From positions 1-62,218 of the forward strand of contig NZ_MCVI01000033.1 in the NCBI RefSeq assembly GCF_002873135.1: 62,218 nucleotides of DNA, in the 5' to 3' direction. Below the pieces are notes generated by a model. The model worked only from the letters and a program-made list of their open reading frames with translations, was not told where the DNA came from and searched no databases. The translations under genes and the position numbers were made by a program. This DNA comes from Shewanella sp. 10N.286.48.A6 (lineage in GTDB: Bacteria; Pseudomonadota; Gammaproteobacteria; Enterobacterales; Shewanellaceae). Shown one piece after another: positions 35,925-45,605 of the stretch; positions within the stretch are counted from its first letter, which is position 1, and each line of letters opens with the position of its first letter.

Positions 35925-36691
35925 ATGATGAAACTCCCTATCAGTGTCTTTATTATTACCAAGAATGAAGAGAAACATATCGAGAAAACGCTTCAGAGTG
36001 TTGCCTCTTTAGATGAGGTTATTTTATAGATTCTGGCAGCACTGATTCTACTCTCGATATAGCGAAACGTTACGGAGCAAAAGTCTATTCCCATCCATGG
36101 CTTGGCTACGCAAAACAAAAACAATACGCCATGTCATTATGTTCCCATGAGTGGGTTCTTAATTTGGATGGTGATGAAGTCATAAACTCTAGTTTAATCG
36201 ACGCGCTCAAAGCAATTATGGAGCATGATAAAGCAGATAGTGTACGTTTTTGGCGTAATGACATTTTTATAGACAAACCACTATCATCCTGGACAAAAAA
36301 AACCAACAATCATCGATTTTATAAACGCTCAAAGTCTTTCTTTGACGACTCACGTTTAGTACATGAAAGTGCTACTGTTAACGGTAAAGAGATTTTTATT
36401 AATGAAACCTTTGATCACTTTGGTTACAGCACCATTGCAGCCATTACCAATAAACATAACACCTACTCAAGCTTAAAAGCCGATGAAAAATTCGCTAAGG
36501 GCAAGAAGTTTTCAAATTTAAAGTTAATTACCATTATTCCTCTCGTATTTATAAAAGAGTACTTTTTTAGGCGAAAAATATTTTCTGGGAAACGTGGTTT
36601 TATTCTTGCTGTGATGAAGGCTTATTATGCCTTTTCAAAAGAGGCCAAATTATATGAAAATTACCAAACAAAACAAAAAACTAACCTGTAA
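35925..36691 (+). pseudogene. Frameshifted WaaE/LgtF-type family 2 glycosyltransferase
   Basis: The 5' part (35925-36026) encodes LPISVFIITKNEEKHIEKTL and DEVI, then meets TAG at 36027. One base shifted, the frame continues from IDSGSTDSTLDIAKRYGAK through NLDGDEVI to the C-terminus (stop 36689-36691). Together they make a full-length beta-1,4-glucosyltransferase-type protein of about 255 residues. One T is missing in the run at 36022-36025. No canonical slippery heptamer fits the reading phase, so programmed shifting is unlikely; a real mutation or a sequence error remains. If intact it would act on the inner core heptose. Confidence 0.85.
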
Positions 36692-36721
36692 ACTTATGTA
36701 AATTAAGCAGACTTAGTATTT

Positions 36722-36758
36722 AAAAGCCAATTAGATACCTTTTAACTAATTGGCTTTT
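36722..36758. terminator. Bidirectional terminator
   Basis: AAAAGCCAATTAG pairs perfectly with CTAATTGGCTTTT across an 11-base loop. It lies between the frameshifted transferase and the convergent heptosyltransferase gene. Confidence 0.8.
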
Positions 36759-36771
36759 AGTATTAAAATTT

Positions 36772-37833
36772 TTAACGAAGGCATTTCGACCCATCGACCG
36801 AGTGAACTAACCTATCAAATGTCTTAATAACGCGCTCTACCCCAATAAGAACCATCAAATCTGACCCCTTTGCCCTTTTCCCCCAAGCAATGCTGCTATC
36901 AGGAAATTGCTGCTTAATCACTTGATCATACACGCTGACGACCGAGTCTAAACTGCTATAAGGCCCTGTTCGCCCTGGATTTGAATGGGCGTATAAGCCA
37001 ATCACTGGCGTACCTTGAGTCACCGCCATATGGGCGGGGCCGGTATCTGGCGCAATAACCAGACTGGCTCTTTTCAATAATGCTAATAATTGCGTTAGGC
37101 TGGTTTTTCCAATCATATTATCGATATGGCTGTGGCTGTGCTTAATGATATTAGCCGCTAAATCGACTTCCAATTGACTTGGGCCGCCACAAAGTATCAC
37201 TCGATAACCTTTTTCGACCGCATGATCTGCCACTGCAGCGTAACGCTCTGGCAGCCAATTACGCTCAGCTTTACTGGCTGCGGGGCAAATCACTAATACT
37301 TTTTCATCATCTGTGATGACTTGTTTGGCGAACTCGGTATCGGTTTCAGGTACCGGAATATTCCAGCTTGGGGTTAAATCTGTAACGCCAATGGCTTTGG
37401 CAAAGCCCATAAACCCTTCTAACACATGGGGCGTTGCCAATGGCTCCACCCTATGATTAGTCACCAACCACTGACCTTCTTTAGCTCTGGCTTTATCAAA
37501 GCCCACTCTAACTTTTGCTGAAATCATCAATGATGCGATGGTCGCTCTCAGCGCCACTTGCATGTGTAGTAAAACATCAAAGCGTTGACCAGCGAGGGCT
37601 TTTCTCAATTGGCCATAACTGCGCCAACCTTGGGATTTATCAAAGATCACAAACTGAATACCGGGCATATGTTTAACCAATTGATATTCAACTTTACCAA
37701 TCACCCAAGTAATGGCTAAATCAGGATATTGACGCTGAATCGCTTGCACCATGGCTACCGCATGACACACATCTCCAATCGCGGATAAACGAAGTAAACA
37801 TAAGGATTGTATCGATGAAAAGTCTGCTTTCAT
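36772..37833 (-). CDS. Family 9 glycosyltransferase (LPS heptosyltransferase)
   Basis: 353 residues. GT-B fold typical of ADP-heptose transferases: LLRLSAIGDVCHAVAMVQAI (about 11-30), DVLLHMQVALRATI and the C-terminal donor motif VIAPDTGPAHMAVTQGTPVIGLY (about 260-282). It transfers heptose to Kdo in the inner core, WaaC/WaaF-like; it resembles the group annotated as heptosyltransferase I-like, but the exact linkage cannot be assigned. Divergent from kdkA. Confidence 0.9.
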   Translation of the reverse strand: MKADFSSIQSLCLLRLSAIGDVCHAVAMVQAIQRQYPDLAITWVIGKVEYQLVKHMPGIQFVIFDKSQGWRSYGQLRKALAGQRFDVLLHMQVALRATIASLMISAKVRVGFDKARAKEGQWLVTNHRVEPLATPHVLEGFMGFAKAIGVTDLTPSWNIPVPETDTEFAKQVITDDEKVLVICPAASKAERNWLPERYAAVADHAVEKGYRVILCGGPSQLEVDLAANIIKHSHSHIDNMIGKTSLTQLLALLKRASLVIAPDTGPAHMAVTQGTPVIGLYAHSNPGRTGPYSSLDSVVSVYDQVIKQQFPDSSIAWGKRAKGSDLMVLIGVERVIKTFDRLVHSVDGSKCLR

Positions 37834-37937
37834 GGGTTACCACTAACGATATAAAGGGAATTAAGTACAAGTATTCGATCTTAATGTAGAATATTGTTTT
37901 TAGCCACCGACAAATCGACGCTTTTACTCATTGGCCT

Positions 37938-38651
37938 ATGCAATTTGAATCAACAGATACTGGGAACATTGCTTGGTGCGAGCCACTCGCGCAGCAATTA
38001 ACTCCCGCACAATTCCAAGCTGACTACTGGCAGCAACAAAATGCCATTATAGGCCAGTCAAAAGGTCGCTATACCACCTGGTTTGTGGAAAATAACCACC
38101 AGCGCTGGGTATTACGCCATTATTGGCGTGGTGGCTTTATGGCAAAATTCAGCCGTGATGCTTATGTTTTTACTGGCATGTCTCGCACTCGAGCCATTGC
38201 TGAATTAGCATTATTAGAGAAGCTATTTGATGAAGGCTTTCCAGTGCCTAGACCCATTGCAGCCAATGTTGAACGCTTTGGTATTTGGTATCGCGCCGAT
38301 CTGATTATTGAGCTCATTGATGGCGCGAAAGATTTGGTGGCCTATTTATCCACAGCAGCCATGAGCGATATTCAATGGCAGCAACTGGGCGCCCTCATTG
38401 CTAAATTTCATAATCGTGGCGTATATCATGCCGACCTTAATTCAAAAAATATCTTACTGGCCGAGGCGCAATTTTACCTTATCGATTTTGACCGTGGCGT
38501 AATAAAAACACCCGCTAAGCAATGGCAGCAAGCAAATTTAAACCGATTACTGCGCTCGTTTAATAAAGAGCAAGCGAAACTGCCAACGTTAAATTTCAAT
38601 GAATCAAATTGGCAGCAGTTACTTTACGGTTACCAACAAGCCATTAATTAA
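37938..38651 (+). CDS. kdkA: 3-deoxy-D-manno-octulosonic acid kinase KdkA
   Basis: 237 residues, a small eukaryotic-like kinase. Substrate-binding lysine region WVLRHYWRGGFMAK; the catalytic loop GVYHADLNSKNILL (about 155-168) holds Asp and Asn; LIDFDRG (about 177-183) is the metal DFD. KdkA phosphorylates the single Kdo of the core, as in Haemophilus and Vibrio. Convergent and directly next to waaA, which makes its substrate; organisms with kdkA usually have a monofunctional WaaA. Confidence 0.92.
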   Translation: MQFESTDTGNIAWCEPLAQQLTPAQFQADYWQQQNAIIGQSKGRYTTWFVENNHQRWVLRHYWRGGFMAKFSRDAYVFTGMSRTRAIAELALLEKLFDEGFPVPRPIAANVERFGIWYRADLIIELIDGAKDLVAYLSTAAMSDIQWQQLGALIAKFHNRGVYHADLNSKNILLAEAQFYLIDFDRGVIKTPAKQWQQANLNRLLRSFNKEQAKLPTLNFNESNWQQLLYGYQQAIN

Positions 38652-38664
38652 CTGAATTTAGCGA

Positions 38665-39945
38665 TTAGCTGATTAACTGAGTAAAGCGCAATTGCTGCTC
38701 AACTATTTCAAACTGCTTTTGCAATGCGCCGCGATTTTGAGACACCACCGCTAAGCTCGCTTTGGCGGCGCTATTGTGCAATTCGGCGTTAGCAAATAGC
38801 TTTAATAGCATGTCAGCCAGCTCATCGGCATTATTCACCACAGTTAAGCCACCAGCTTGCTCAAGTAAATGGGTGATTTCAGCAAAATTCCAATGGTGCG
38901 GGCCAACACTTACTGGCAAGCCCATTGCTGCAGGCTCTAAAGGGTTATGCCCGCCACTTTCAATCAGTGTGCCGCCAATAAAGGCAACATCTGCAGCGCC
39001 ATATAGCATCAACAGTTCACCCATGGTATCGCCCAGCAGTACTTGGGTGTGCTGAACGACCGCCTCATTCATACTGCGCCTAGCTAAATTCAACCCTTGT
39101 TGAGTGGTCGACACAGCGGCAACATTAAATTGTTCAGGGTGCCTTGGCGCCATAATCAGCAGCGCATCAGGATATTGCTCCAACACTTTTTTATGGGCTT
39201 GCAACATCATATCAAACTCACCAGGATGAACACTGCCAGCAACCCATACAGGGGCTTGGCTTCGGTTCCAATCAGCTCTTAAGGTTTTAGCTTGTTGGTA
39301 TTTGCTGTCATCAATCTGTATGTCAAACTTTAAACTGCCGCAAACATGCAATGACTGAGTGTTGGCCCCTAACGCCGCAAAGCGGGCAGATTCAGCCTCG
39401 GTTTGCACCGCAATAGCATCAAGCGCCGTTAACATGGGTAAACTTAGCCCCATTTGCTTATGGTATTTATCGGCAGATTTTTGCGATAAGCGCGCATTAG
39501 CTAACACTAATCGAGTATTATTTTTCTTGGCGTAATGAAGCAGGTTTGGCCATAATTCAGTTTCCATAATTACGCAAAGTTGCGGATTAACCTGCTTGAT
39601 AAACCGACTAACACAAAGGTTGATATCAAACGGAAGGTAACAATGCTGCACACTATCGCCAAAAGCCTTTTTAACCTCAGCAGATCCCGTAGGGCTTGTG
39701 GTGGTAACCGTAAATGACAGTTGTGGGTACTGTTTCATTAAGCGTTTTATTAACGGTATTGCTGCTAAGGTTTCCCCCATCGACACACTATGAATAAGTA
39801 CATCAGTTTGCTTTAAGCGCATTAATCCAAAACGCTCGCCCCAGCGGCCGCGATAATCAGGGCTTTTAAACGCACGAAAAGCCAAATATGCCACGATGAG
39901 AGGGGATAACAGCAAGAGTAAAACAGAATATACGCCACGAGTCAT
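38665..39945 (-). CDS. waaA: Kdo transferase WaaA (KdtA)
   Basis: 426 residues. An N-terminal membrane anchor (about 4-22) and then a GT-B enzyme adding Kdo to lipid IVA. Motifs: GERFGLM and HSVSMGETLAAIPLI with the catalytic Glu (about 57), FTVTTTSPTGS, ETELWPNLL (about 127) and GGHNPLEPAAMGLPV (about 317). The neighbouring KdkA suggests a one-Kdo core. Confidence 0.95.
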   Translation of the reverse strand: MTRGVYSVLLLLLSPLIVAYLAFRAFKSPDYRGRWGERFGLMRLKQTDVLIHSVSMGETLAAIPLIKRLMKQYPQLSFTVTTTSPTGSAEVKKAFGDSVQHCYLPFDINLCVSRFIKQVNPQLCVIMETELWPNLLHYAKKNNTRLVLANARLSQKSADKYHKQMGLSLPMLTALDAIAVQTEAESARFAALGANTQSLHVCGSLKFDIQIDDSKYQQAKTLRADWNRSQAPVWVAGSVHPGEFDMMLQAHKKVLEQYPDALLIMAPRHPEQFNVAAVSTTQQGLNLARRSMNEAVVQHTQVLLGDTMGELLMLYGAADVAFIGGTLIESGGHNPLEPAAMGLPVSVGPHHWNFAEITHLLEQAGGLTVVNNADELADMLLKLFANAELHNSAAKASLAVVSQNRGALQKQFEIVEQQLRFTQLIS

Positions 39946-40077
39946 GAAAACTACTTGATCAATTTTGCTTGTCAGATATCCACAATGTTAACATAATCTA
40001 AATTCATAGGGATATGAGCTTAGTCGTACCTAGTTAAGAAATGATTTCTTCATGAGCCTCTTATAATTGGAACTGAT

Positions 40078-40734
40078 ATGAAAACCCGCGATAAGATAGT
40101 TTTTGCCAGCCTTGAACTTTTTAACGAACATGGTGAACGTAATATCACCACCAATCACATTGCGGCTCATTTAAATATCAGTCCTGGAAACCTGTATTAC
40201 CATTTCCGCAATAAAGAAGACATTATCAATTCTATCTTCACCATGTATGAATCTAATCTTGAAAATGGTTCAAAGCCTTATGAAGACGTATCAATTGACG
40301 TTGAATTATTATTGGGCTATTTCGATGCGATGTTTTATACCATGTGGCAATACCGATTTATGTACGCCAACCTAGCCGATATTTTAAGTCGAGATGAAGC
40401 CTTAAAGCAGCGCTATACTCTGGCACAAAAAAGCGTATTAGCACGCTCAAGTAACGTCCTTAAACAACTTAAACAAGATGGTTTTTTAAACGTTGAAGAC
40501 GATAACATCGTCGAACTTGCAGATACCATGAAGATGATCGTTAGCTATTGGATTAGCTATCAACTGACCCAATCGGGTGCATCAAAAATCACCAAACCTG
40601 CAATTTACAAAGGTTTATTACGGGTGGTTATGCTGTTTAAAGCGTATTCAACGCCAATTTCTCAACCTACCTTTGCACGACTTGAGCAGCACTACCGCGA
40701 GTTAGTCTCTCAAGACGCCTGCCCAGAGCTTTAA
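40078..40734 (+). CDS. TetR-family transcriptional regulator
   Basis: 218 residues. N-terminal TetR helix-turn-helix (about 5-50): ITTNHIAAHLNISPGNLYYHFRNKEDI. The C-terminal ligand domain is unique to its subfamily. It lies 333 bp upstream of kbl-tdh in the same direction; it may regulate threonine catabolism, but an inverted repeat between them suggests separate transcripts. Ligand unknown. Confidence 0.88.
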   Translation: MKTRDKIVFASLELFNEHGERNITTNHIAAHLNISPGNLYYHFRNKEDIINSIFTMYESNLENGSKPYEDVSIDVELLLGYFDAMFYTMWQYRFMYANLADILSRDEALKQRYTLAQKSVLARSSNVLKQLKQDGFLNVEDDNIVELADTMKMIVSYWISYQLTQSGASKITKPAIYKGLLRVVMLFKAYSTPISQPTFARLEQHYRELVSQDACPEL

Positions 40735-41067
40735 TTCAGGTAAATTAAACCGCCCTTACAATCCCATTGCTGGCAACTATAATAATAGCGTTGGCAAAAG
40801 GGATTGGCAGTATTTTAATCATAAAATACCGTTTTACTGCCACTTATTAATACTTCCCCAGTTAATGAAAGTTGATTAGTTTTATTTATCCGAAATCACC
40901 CCAAGCCCTAATCAATTTTATGTAACCACTGCGCTTAAAAAAAACGCTGTGGCCTTATAAAAATTAAGGGTAGAATGCCGACAACTCCCGATCAGAAATC
41001 AGCGCATGTTTGACTTAAACAGCCAAAGGTTGCGATTAACATAATAACCATTATTAGGAGAAATCAG
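40735..41067. other. Intergenic region before kbl
   Basis: Holds the nested inverted repeat at 40805-40842 and, at its end, TTAGGAG about 7 bases before the GTG start of kbl. No RNA gene recognised. Confidence 0.4.
40805..40842. repeat. Nested inverted repeat after the tetR gene
   Basis: Outer arms TGGCAGT and ACTGCCA enclose a perfect inner hairpin GTATTTTA-atca-TAAAATAC. The final T run is weak, so it may be a poor terminator for tetR or an operator for kbl. Confidence 0.5.
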
Positions 41068-42261
41068 GTGGCCTATACCTCATTTTACGACCGCATAAAT
41101 CAACAACTTGTCGATGTTAAAGCTGAAGGCTTATACAAGAGTGAACGTGTCATTGCGTCTGCCCAGCAAACCTCTATCAATGTAAATAGCGAAGAAGTGA
41201 TTAACTTCTGTGCTAATAACTACTTAGGCTTGGCAAATCACCCTGAATTAATTAATGCTGCTAAGAATGGTTTATCAAGCCACGGCTTTGGTATGGCATC
41301 GGTTCGTTTTATTTGTGGCACCCAAGATATTCATAAGCAATTAGAAAATAGCTTAAGTGAATTTTTAGGAATGGAAGATACCATTCTTTACTCTTCATGT
41401 TTTGATGCCAATGCGGGTTTATTTGAAACTCTGCTAGATGCGAACGACGCTATCGTCTCTGATGCGCTAAACCATGCCTCTATTATTGATGGTGTGCGTT
41501 TATGTAAAGCTAAGCGTTTCCGTTATGCCAACAACGATATGGCCGATCTTGAAACCCAGCTGATTGCCGCGCAAGCTGCGGGCGCACGAAACATTCTTAT
41601 CGCCACTGATGGCGTGTTCTCAATGGATGGTGTGATTGCCAACTTACAAGGTGTGTGTGATTTAGCCGATAAATACGATGCACTCGTCATGGTTGATGAC
41701 TCTCACGCTGTGGGTTTTGTTGGTGAAAATGGCCGTGGCACCCACGAGTTTTGCCAAGTAATGGATCGCGTCGATATTATTACCGGTACTTTAGGTAAAG
41801 CCTTAGGCGGCGCTTCAGGTGGTTTCACTTCTGCTAAAAAAGAAGTGGTTGACTGGTTACGTCAGCGCTCTCGCCCTTACTTATTTTCAAACTCTTTAGC
41901 GCCTTCAATCGTGAGTGCATCAATCCATGTGTTAGAAATGCTAAAAACGGGTCACGATTTACGTGAAGCCGTATGGGAAAACAGCCGTTACTTCCGTGAA
42001 AAAATGACAGCAGCAGGCTTTACTTTAGCAGGTGCTGATCACGCCATTATCCCGGTAATGATTGGTGATGCTAAATTGGCAGGTGATTTTTCAAACCGCC
42101 TACTCGCTGAAAACATCTACGTGGTTGGTTTCTCATTCCCTGTGGTGCCAAAAGGCCAAGCCCGCATTCGCACCCAAATGTCAGCGGCGCACACTAAAGC
42201 GCAAATTGATAAAGCAATCGAAGCCTTTACCCGTATTGGTAAAGAAATGGGCATTATTTAG
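41068..42261 (+). CDS. kbl: 2-amino-3-ketobutyrate CoA ligase (glycine C-acetyltransferase)
   Basis: 397 residues, a PLP-dependent alpha-oxoamine synthase. It cleaves 2-amino-3-ketobutyrate with CoA to glycine and acetyl-Co[16 protein letters not shown] (about 44), [11 protein letters not shown] (about 211) and the PLP lysine in [13 protein letters not shown] (about 243) are intact. Starts with GTG after AGGAG. Twelve bases before tdh, one operon: Tdh makes its unstable substrate. Confidence 0.96.
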   Translation: MAYTSFYDRINQQLVDVKAEGLYKSERVIASAQQTSINVNSEEVINFCANNYLGLANHPELINAAKNGLSSHGFGMASVRFICGTQDIHKQLENSLSEFLGMEDTILYSSCFDANAGLFETLLDANDAIVSDALNHASIIDGVRLCKAKRFRYANNDMADLETQLIAAQAAGARNILIATDGVFSMDGVIANLQGVCDLADKYDALVMVDDSHAVGFVGENGRGTHEFCQVMDRVDIITGTLGKALGGASGGFTSAKKEVVDWLRQRSRPYLFSNSLAPSIVSASIHVLEMLKTGHDLREAVWENSRYFREKMTAAGFTLAGADHAIIPVMIGDAKLAGDFSNRLLAENIYVVGFSFPVVPKGQARIRTQMSAAHTKAQIDKAIEAFTRIGKEMGII

Positions 42262-42273
42262 GACTCACTACAC

Positions 42274-43299
42274 ATGAAAGCACTAAGTAAATTAAAGCCT
42301 GAACAAGGCATTTGGATGGTTGATGCGCCTAAGCCAACAATGGGCCATAACGATCTATTAATTAAAATCCGTAAAACCGCCATTTGTGGTACCGATGTAC
42401 ATATCTACAACTGGGACGAATGGTCACAAAATACCATTCCTGTGCCTATGGTTGTTGGACACGAATATGTCGGTGAAGTGGTCGATATGGGTCAAGAAGT
42501 TCGCGGCTTTACTGTTGGCGATCGCGTTTCTGGTGAAGGCCATATTACCTGTGGCCATTGCCGCAACTGTCGCGGTGGTCGCACGCATTTATGCCGTAAC
42601 ACTTCAGGTGTCGGGGTAAACCGTGAAGGTGCCTTTGCTGAGTACTTAGTGATCCCTGCATTTAATGCCTTTAAAATCCCTAACGATATTTCAGATGACC
42701 TCGCATCTATCTTTGATCCATTTGGTAATGCAGTACACACCGCATTATCGTTTGATGTGGTCGGTGAAGATGTGCTAATTACCGGTGCAGGCCCTATCGG
42801 GATTATGGCAGCGGCAGTATGTAAGCACGTTGGCGCCCGCCATGTGGTTATCACTGATGTTAATGAGTACCGCCTTGATCTTGCTCGTAAAATGGGCGCG
42901 ACTCGCGCAGTAAACGTTGCGAAAGAAGACTTAAAAGATGTAATGATTGAGTTAGGCATGACTGAAGGTTTTGATGTTGGCTTGGAAATGTCAGGCGTAC
43001 CATCGGCATTTCATTCAATGCTCGATACCATGAATCACGGCGGCAAAATTGCCATGCTAGGTATTCCTGGCGGTGAAATGGCCATTGATTGGAGTAAAGT
43101 CATCTTTAAAGGCTTAATCTTAAAAGGCATTTATGGACGCGAAATGTTTGAAACTTGGTATAAAATGGCCAGTTTGATTCAATCAGGGTTAGATTTGTCG
43201 CCAATTATCACCCATCATTTCAGTGTTGATGACTTCCAACAAGGCTTTGATGCAATGCGCTCTGGTCAATCAGGCAAAGTGATATTGAATTGGGATTAA
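42274..43299 (+). CDS. tdh: L-threonine 3-dehydrogenase
   Basis: 341 residues, zinc-dependent medium-chain dehydrogenase. Oxidises threonine to 2-amino-3-ketobutyrate with NAD. Catalytic zinc site at [13 protein letters not shown] (about 38) and GHEYVGEV (about 64); structural zinc [15 protein letters not shown] (about 93-107); NAD fold [13 protein letters not shown] (about 173). Full length and intact. Confidence 0.97.
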   Translation: MKALSKLKPEQGIWMVDAPKPTMGHNDLLIKIRKTAICGTDVHIYNWDEWSQNTIPVPMVVGHEYVGEVVDMGQEVRGFTVGDRVSGEGHITCGHCRNCRGGRTHLCRNTSGVGVNREGAFAEYLVIPAFNAFKIPNDISDDLASIFDPFGNAVHTALSFDVVGEDVLITGAGPIGIMAAAVCKHVGARHVVITDVNEYRLDLARKMGATRAVNVAKEDLKDVMIELGMTEGFDVGLEMSGVPSAFHSMLDTMNHGGKIAMLGIPGGEMAIDWSKVIFKGLILKGIYGREMFETWYKMASLIQSGLDLSPIITHHFSVDDFQQGFDAMRSGQSGKVILNWD

Positions 43300-43415
43300 T
43301 CGCCATATAGCGGATTTATTCTCATCTAAAAAGGGGTTGTATACGTACAATCCCTTGTCACATACTAAAGGCTCTATTGTCGTTTTTACTATCGTCATTT
43401 TTTAAAGGATTAACC

Positions 43416-43724
43416 ATGTCAGCGTTTAAGCATTTATCGATTAACGAACTCATTCACATGCAAGAAGATGCCAGTGATGTGCAAATCGTCGATATACGCG
43501 ATGCCGCCAGCTTTGCCGCAGGTAACATTAAAAATTCAGTGCATCTTACCAATGAAAACATCGCCCACTTTATGGCCGATGCCGATATGGATAAGCCATT
43601 AGTCGTGGTGTGCTATCACGGCGTGAGCAGTCAAGGCGCTGCGGGTTACCTTATTGAACAAGGTTTCGATGATGTTTATAGTCTTGATGGTGGATACACA
43701 GCTTGGAGTTTAGCTCACGGATGA
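43416..43724 (+). CDS. glpE: Thiosulfate sulfurtransferase GlpE (rhodanese)
   Basis: 102 residues, single rhodanese domain. The active-site loop VVCYHGVSSQGAA holds the persulfide cysteine (about 65). VDIRDAASFAAGNIKNSVH is the conserved entry. I start at ATG 43416 with AAAGGA before it, not the longer frame at 43377. Overlaps glpG by ATGA, so the two are coupled, as in enterics but without glpD/glpR nearby. Confidence 0.93.
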   Translation: MSAFKHLSINELIHMQEDASDVQIVDIRDAASFAAGNIKNSVHLTNENIAHFMADADMDKPLVVVCYHGVSSQGAAGYLIEQGFDDVYSLDGGYTAWSLAHG

Positions 43725-44563
43725 TAGAAATCGGCCAATTACCTAACGCTCGCGCAGCACAGGCATTCATAGACTATTTAAAAGGTCTTGATATTGAATG
43801 CCATCCCGTTGTGATTGAAACCGGGGTATCTTTGGTCGTTGAGCAACCATCTCAGGCACAACAAGCCAAATACGAGTTTGAACAGTTTAGACAAAACCCA
43901 TACCAGAAGAAGTATTTACAAGCCTCTTGGGATAATGGCACCACCCAAACCAAATTAGATTATGGCTCCTCCAGTTTAGGGCTTATCCAGCAGTTTATTA
44001 CTGGCGCAGGGCCACTAACCCTGATTACCTTCTTTGTTTGTGTGCTGGTATACGCCGGCATGAACCTTGGCTTTGCCAATGGCATTTTTAGCCAGTTATC
44101 CTTTTTTGGCGCTGTGCCCCAAAGTGACATTAGCCAAATATGGCGAGTGTTTACCCCCAGCTTGATGCATTTTTCATTAATGCATATCGCCTTTAACTTA
44201 TTATGGTGGTGGTATCTAGGTGGCAAGATTGAAACCAAACTCGGTAGCAAGCCACTGATCATATTACTTGTCGTTGCAGGTAGTTTACCCAGTATTGTGC
44301 AATACATGATGACAGGGCCTAACTTTGGCGGCTTATCAGGCGTGGTATACGCCGTTGTTGGCTACACCTGGATAATGGGGCAACGCCAACCCCAATCAGG
44401 TATTGGCATTCCCAACAGTTACATGGGCTTTATGCTTGTTTGGCTGGTACTGGGCTTTACCGATTTACTCGGTATGCCCATCGCCAATGGTGCTCATATA
44501 GGCGGATTATTGATTGGTTTGGCTCAAGGCGCTTTTGATAGCCGTAAATCAGCCGCTAAATAA
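43721..44563 (+). CDS. glpG: Rhomboid intramembrane protease GlpG
   Basis: 280 residues. The N-terminal cytoplasmic domain (about 1-75) is followed by six helices. The catalytic Ser lies in GGLSGVVYA (about 206) and the catalytic His in NGAHIGGLL (about 259), so the dyad is intact; the HFSLMHIAFNLLWWW helix carries the conserved HxxxN. Cleaves membrane proteins in the inner membrane. Start ATG 43721 overlaps the glpE stop. Confidence 0.95.
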   Translation: MIEIGQLPNARAAQAFIDYLKGLDIECHPVVIETGVSLVVEQPSQAQQAKYEFEQFRQNPYQKKYLQASWDNGTTQTKLDYGSSSLGLIQQFITGAGPLTLITFFVCVLVYAGMNLGFANGIFSQLSFFGAVPQSDISQIWRVFTPSLMHFSLMHIAFNLLWWWYLGGKIETKLGSKPLIILLVVAGSLPSIVQYMMTGPNFGGLSGVVYAVVGYTWIMGQRQPQSGIGIPNSYMGFMLVWLVLGFTDLLGMPIANGAHIGGLLIGLAQGAFDSRKSAAK

Positions 44564-44566
44564 CCA

Positions 44567-45220
44567 CTAACACATCCCCAGCACTTCTGTGACCAGCTTT
44601 TTAATACCCACATTAGCCTCAGCTATGGACGTCGCCAACATATAGGCTGGGGTGGTTACCAGCCGATTTTGCTTATCAATAACGATATCAGCGCAAGTAC
44701 TCTCTAAATGCTCACCACCCATTTCATTAAACGCCTGTGCGGTACCACTGTCATTACCAATGGTGCCTTGGGGGGCGTTATTAAAAATTCGCGGCAACAT
44801 AATGGGTGCGATACACATAAAGCCCATTGGTTTGTTGGCGAGCACAAACTCTTGAATAAAACTTTCCACCTGTGGCTGCAGCACGCAATCACTACCTGCA
44901 ACGGCAAAATCACACAAGTTTTTAGCAGCGCCAAAACCACCCGGGACAATTAAGCCATCAAATTGATCAATATTTAGCGCATTAATATCACTGATTTCAC
45001 CACGGGCAATGCGCGCCGACTCCTCTAATACATTTCGCTGCGCATCCACATCAACTTCACCGGTTAAATGATTGACTACATGCAATTGATTAATATTTGG
45101 CGCAAAACAATGATAGCTCGCCCCTGCCTGAGATAAAGCTAATAAGGTTAAAACCGACTCTTGAATTTCTGCACCGTCGAACACCCCATTTCCACTGAGT
45201 AAAACCGCAATATTTTTCAT
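44567..45220 (-). CDS. elbB: ElbB-type DJ-1/PfpI glyoxalase
   Basis: 217 residues, the full ElbB length. N-terminal IAVLLSGNGVFDGAEIQESV and the central IVPGGFGAAKNLCDFA match the family; the nucleophile position is MCIAPIMLPRI (about 135). ElbB has low glyoxalase activity and is linked to isoprenoid metabolism in E. coli. Convergent with glpG. Confidence 0.93.
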   Translation of the reverse strand: MKNIAVLLSGNGVFDGAEIQESVLTLLALSQAGASYHCFAPNINQLHVVNHLTGEVDVDAQRNVLEESARIARGEISDINALNIDQFDGLIVPGGFGAAKNLCDFAVAGSDCVLQPQVESFIQEFVLANKPMGFMCIAPIMLPRIFNNAPQGTIGNDSGTAQAFNEMGGEHLESTCADIVIDKQNRLVTTPAYMLATSIAEANVGIKKLVTEVLGMC

Positions 45221-45605
45221 TACTGATCCCTTGCCATTGTATTAATTTAACCTTTTTTCAACAAATCTATTGATCTGTTCAAAAAACATGCTAACTTAGA
45301 TTTCCTCAAATCTCCTCATGGTTTAAAACTGAACTAAGAATTCAGTTAATTCAAGGAAGAATATTAAAAAGTCCACAAATTGGGAATATATTTTAAAACT
45401 ATAATTCAACTCACAAAAATTATATTTACTACAACAAATCAAAGGCTTAACTGTTTTACTTCCTGTCGTAGTTAAAACACACCTAAATGATTAATTAATT
45501 CACTCACAGACTTATCCACAGCCTGGGATAAAATTTGCCGTGGCCGAAAAGCCCTGTATGTGGCATTCTAGAGCCATCTCAGAATACTGAATATGAAGCC
45601 AAACT
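45221..45605. other. elbB-polA intergenic region
   Basis: 385 bp, very AT-rich, between divergent genes. The only motif I can name is the DnaA box at 45512-45520. A 10-codon frame from ATG 45592 overlaps the polA start but has no ribosome-binding site. Confidence 0.4.
45512..45520 (+). promoter_or_regulatory. DnaA box upstream of polA
   Basis: TTATCCACA is a perfect match to the DnaA consensus, 86 bp before the polA start. Only one box is seen, so it is a possible regulatory site and not an origin. Confidence 0.5.

Noticed and set aside
36015..36035. Programmed -1 frameshift in the glycosyltransferase
   Set aside because: No X-XXY-YYZ heptamer fits the reading phase and no stimulatory hairpin is seen; a lost T is simpler.
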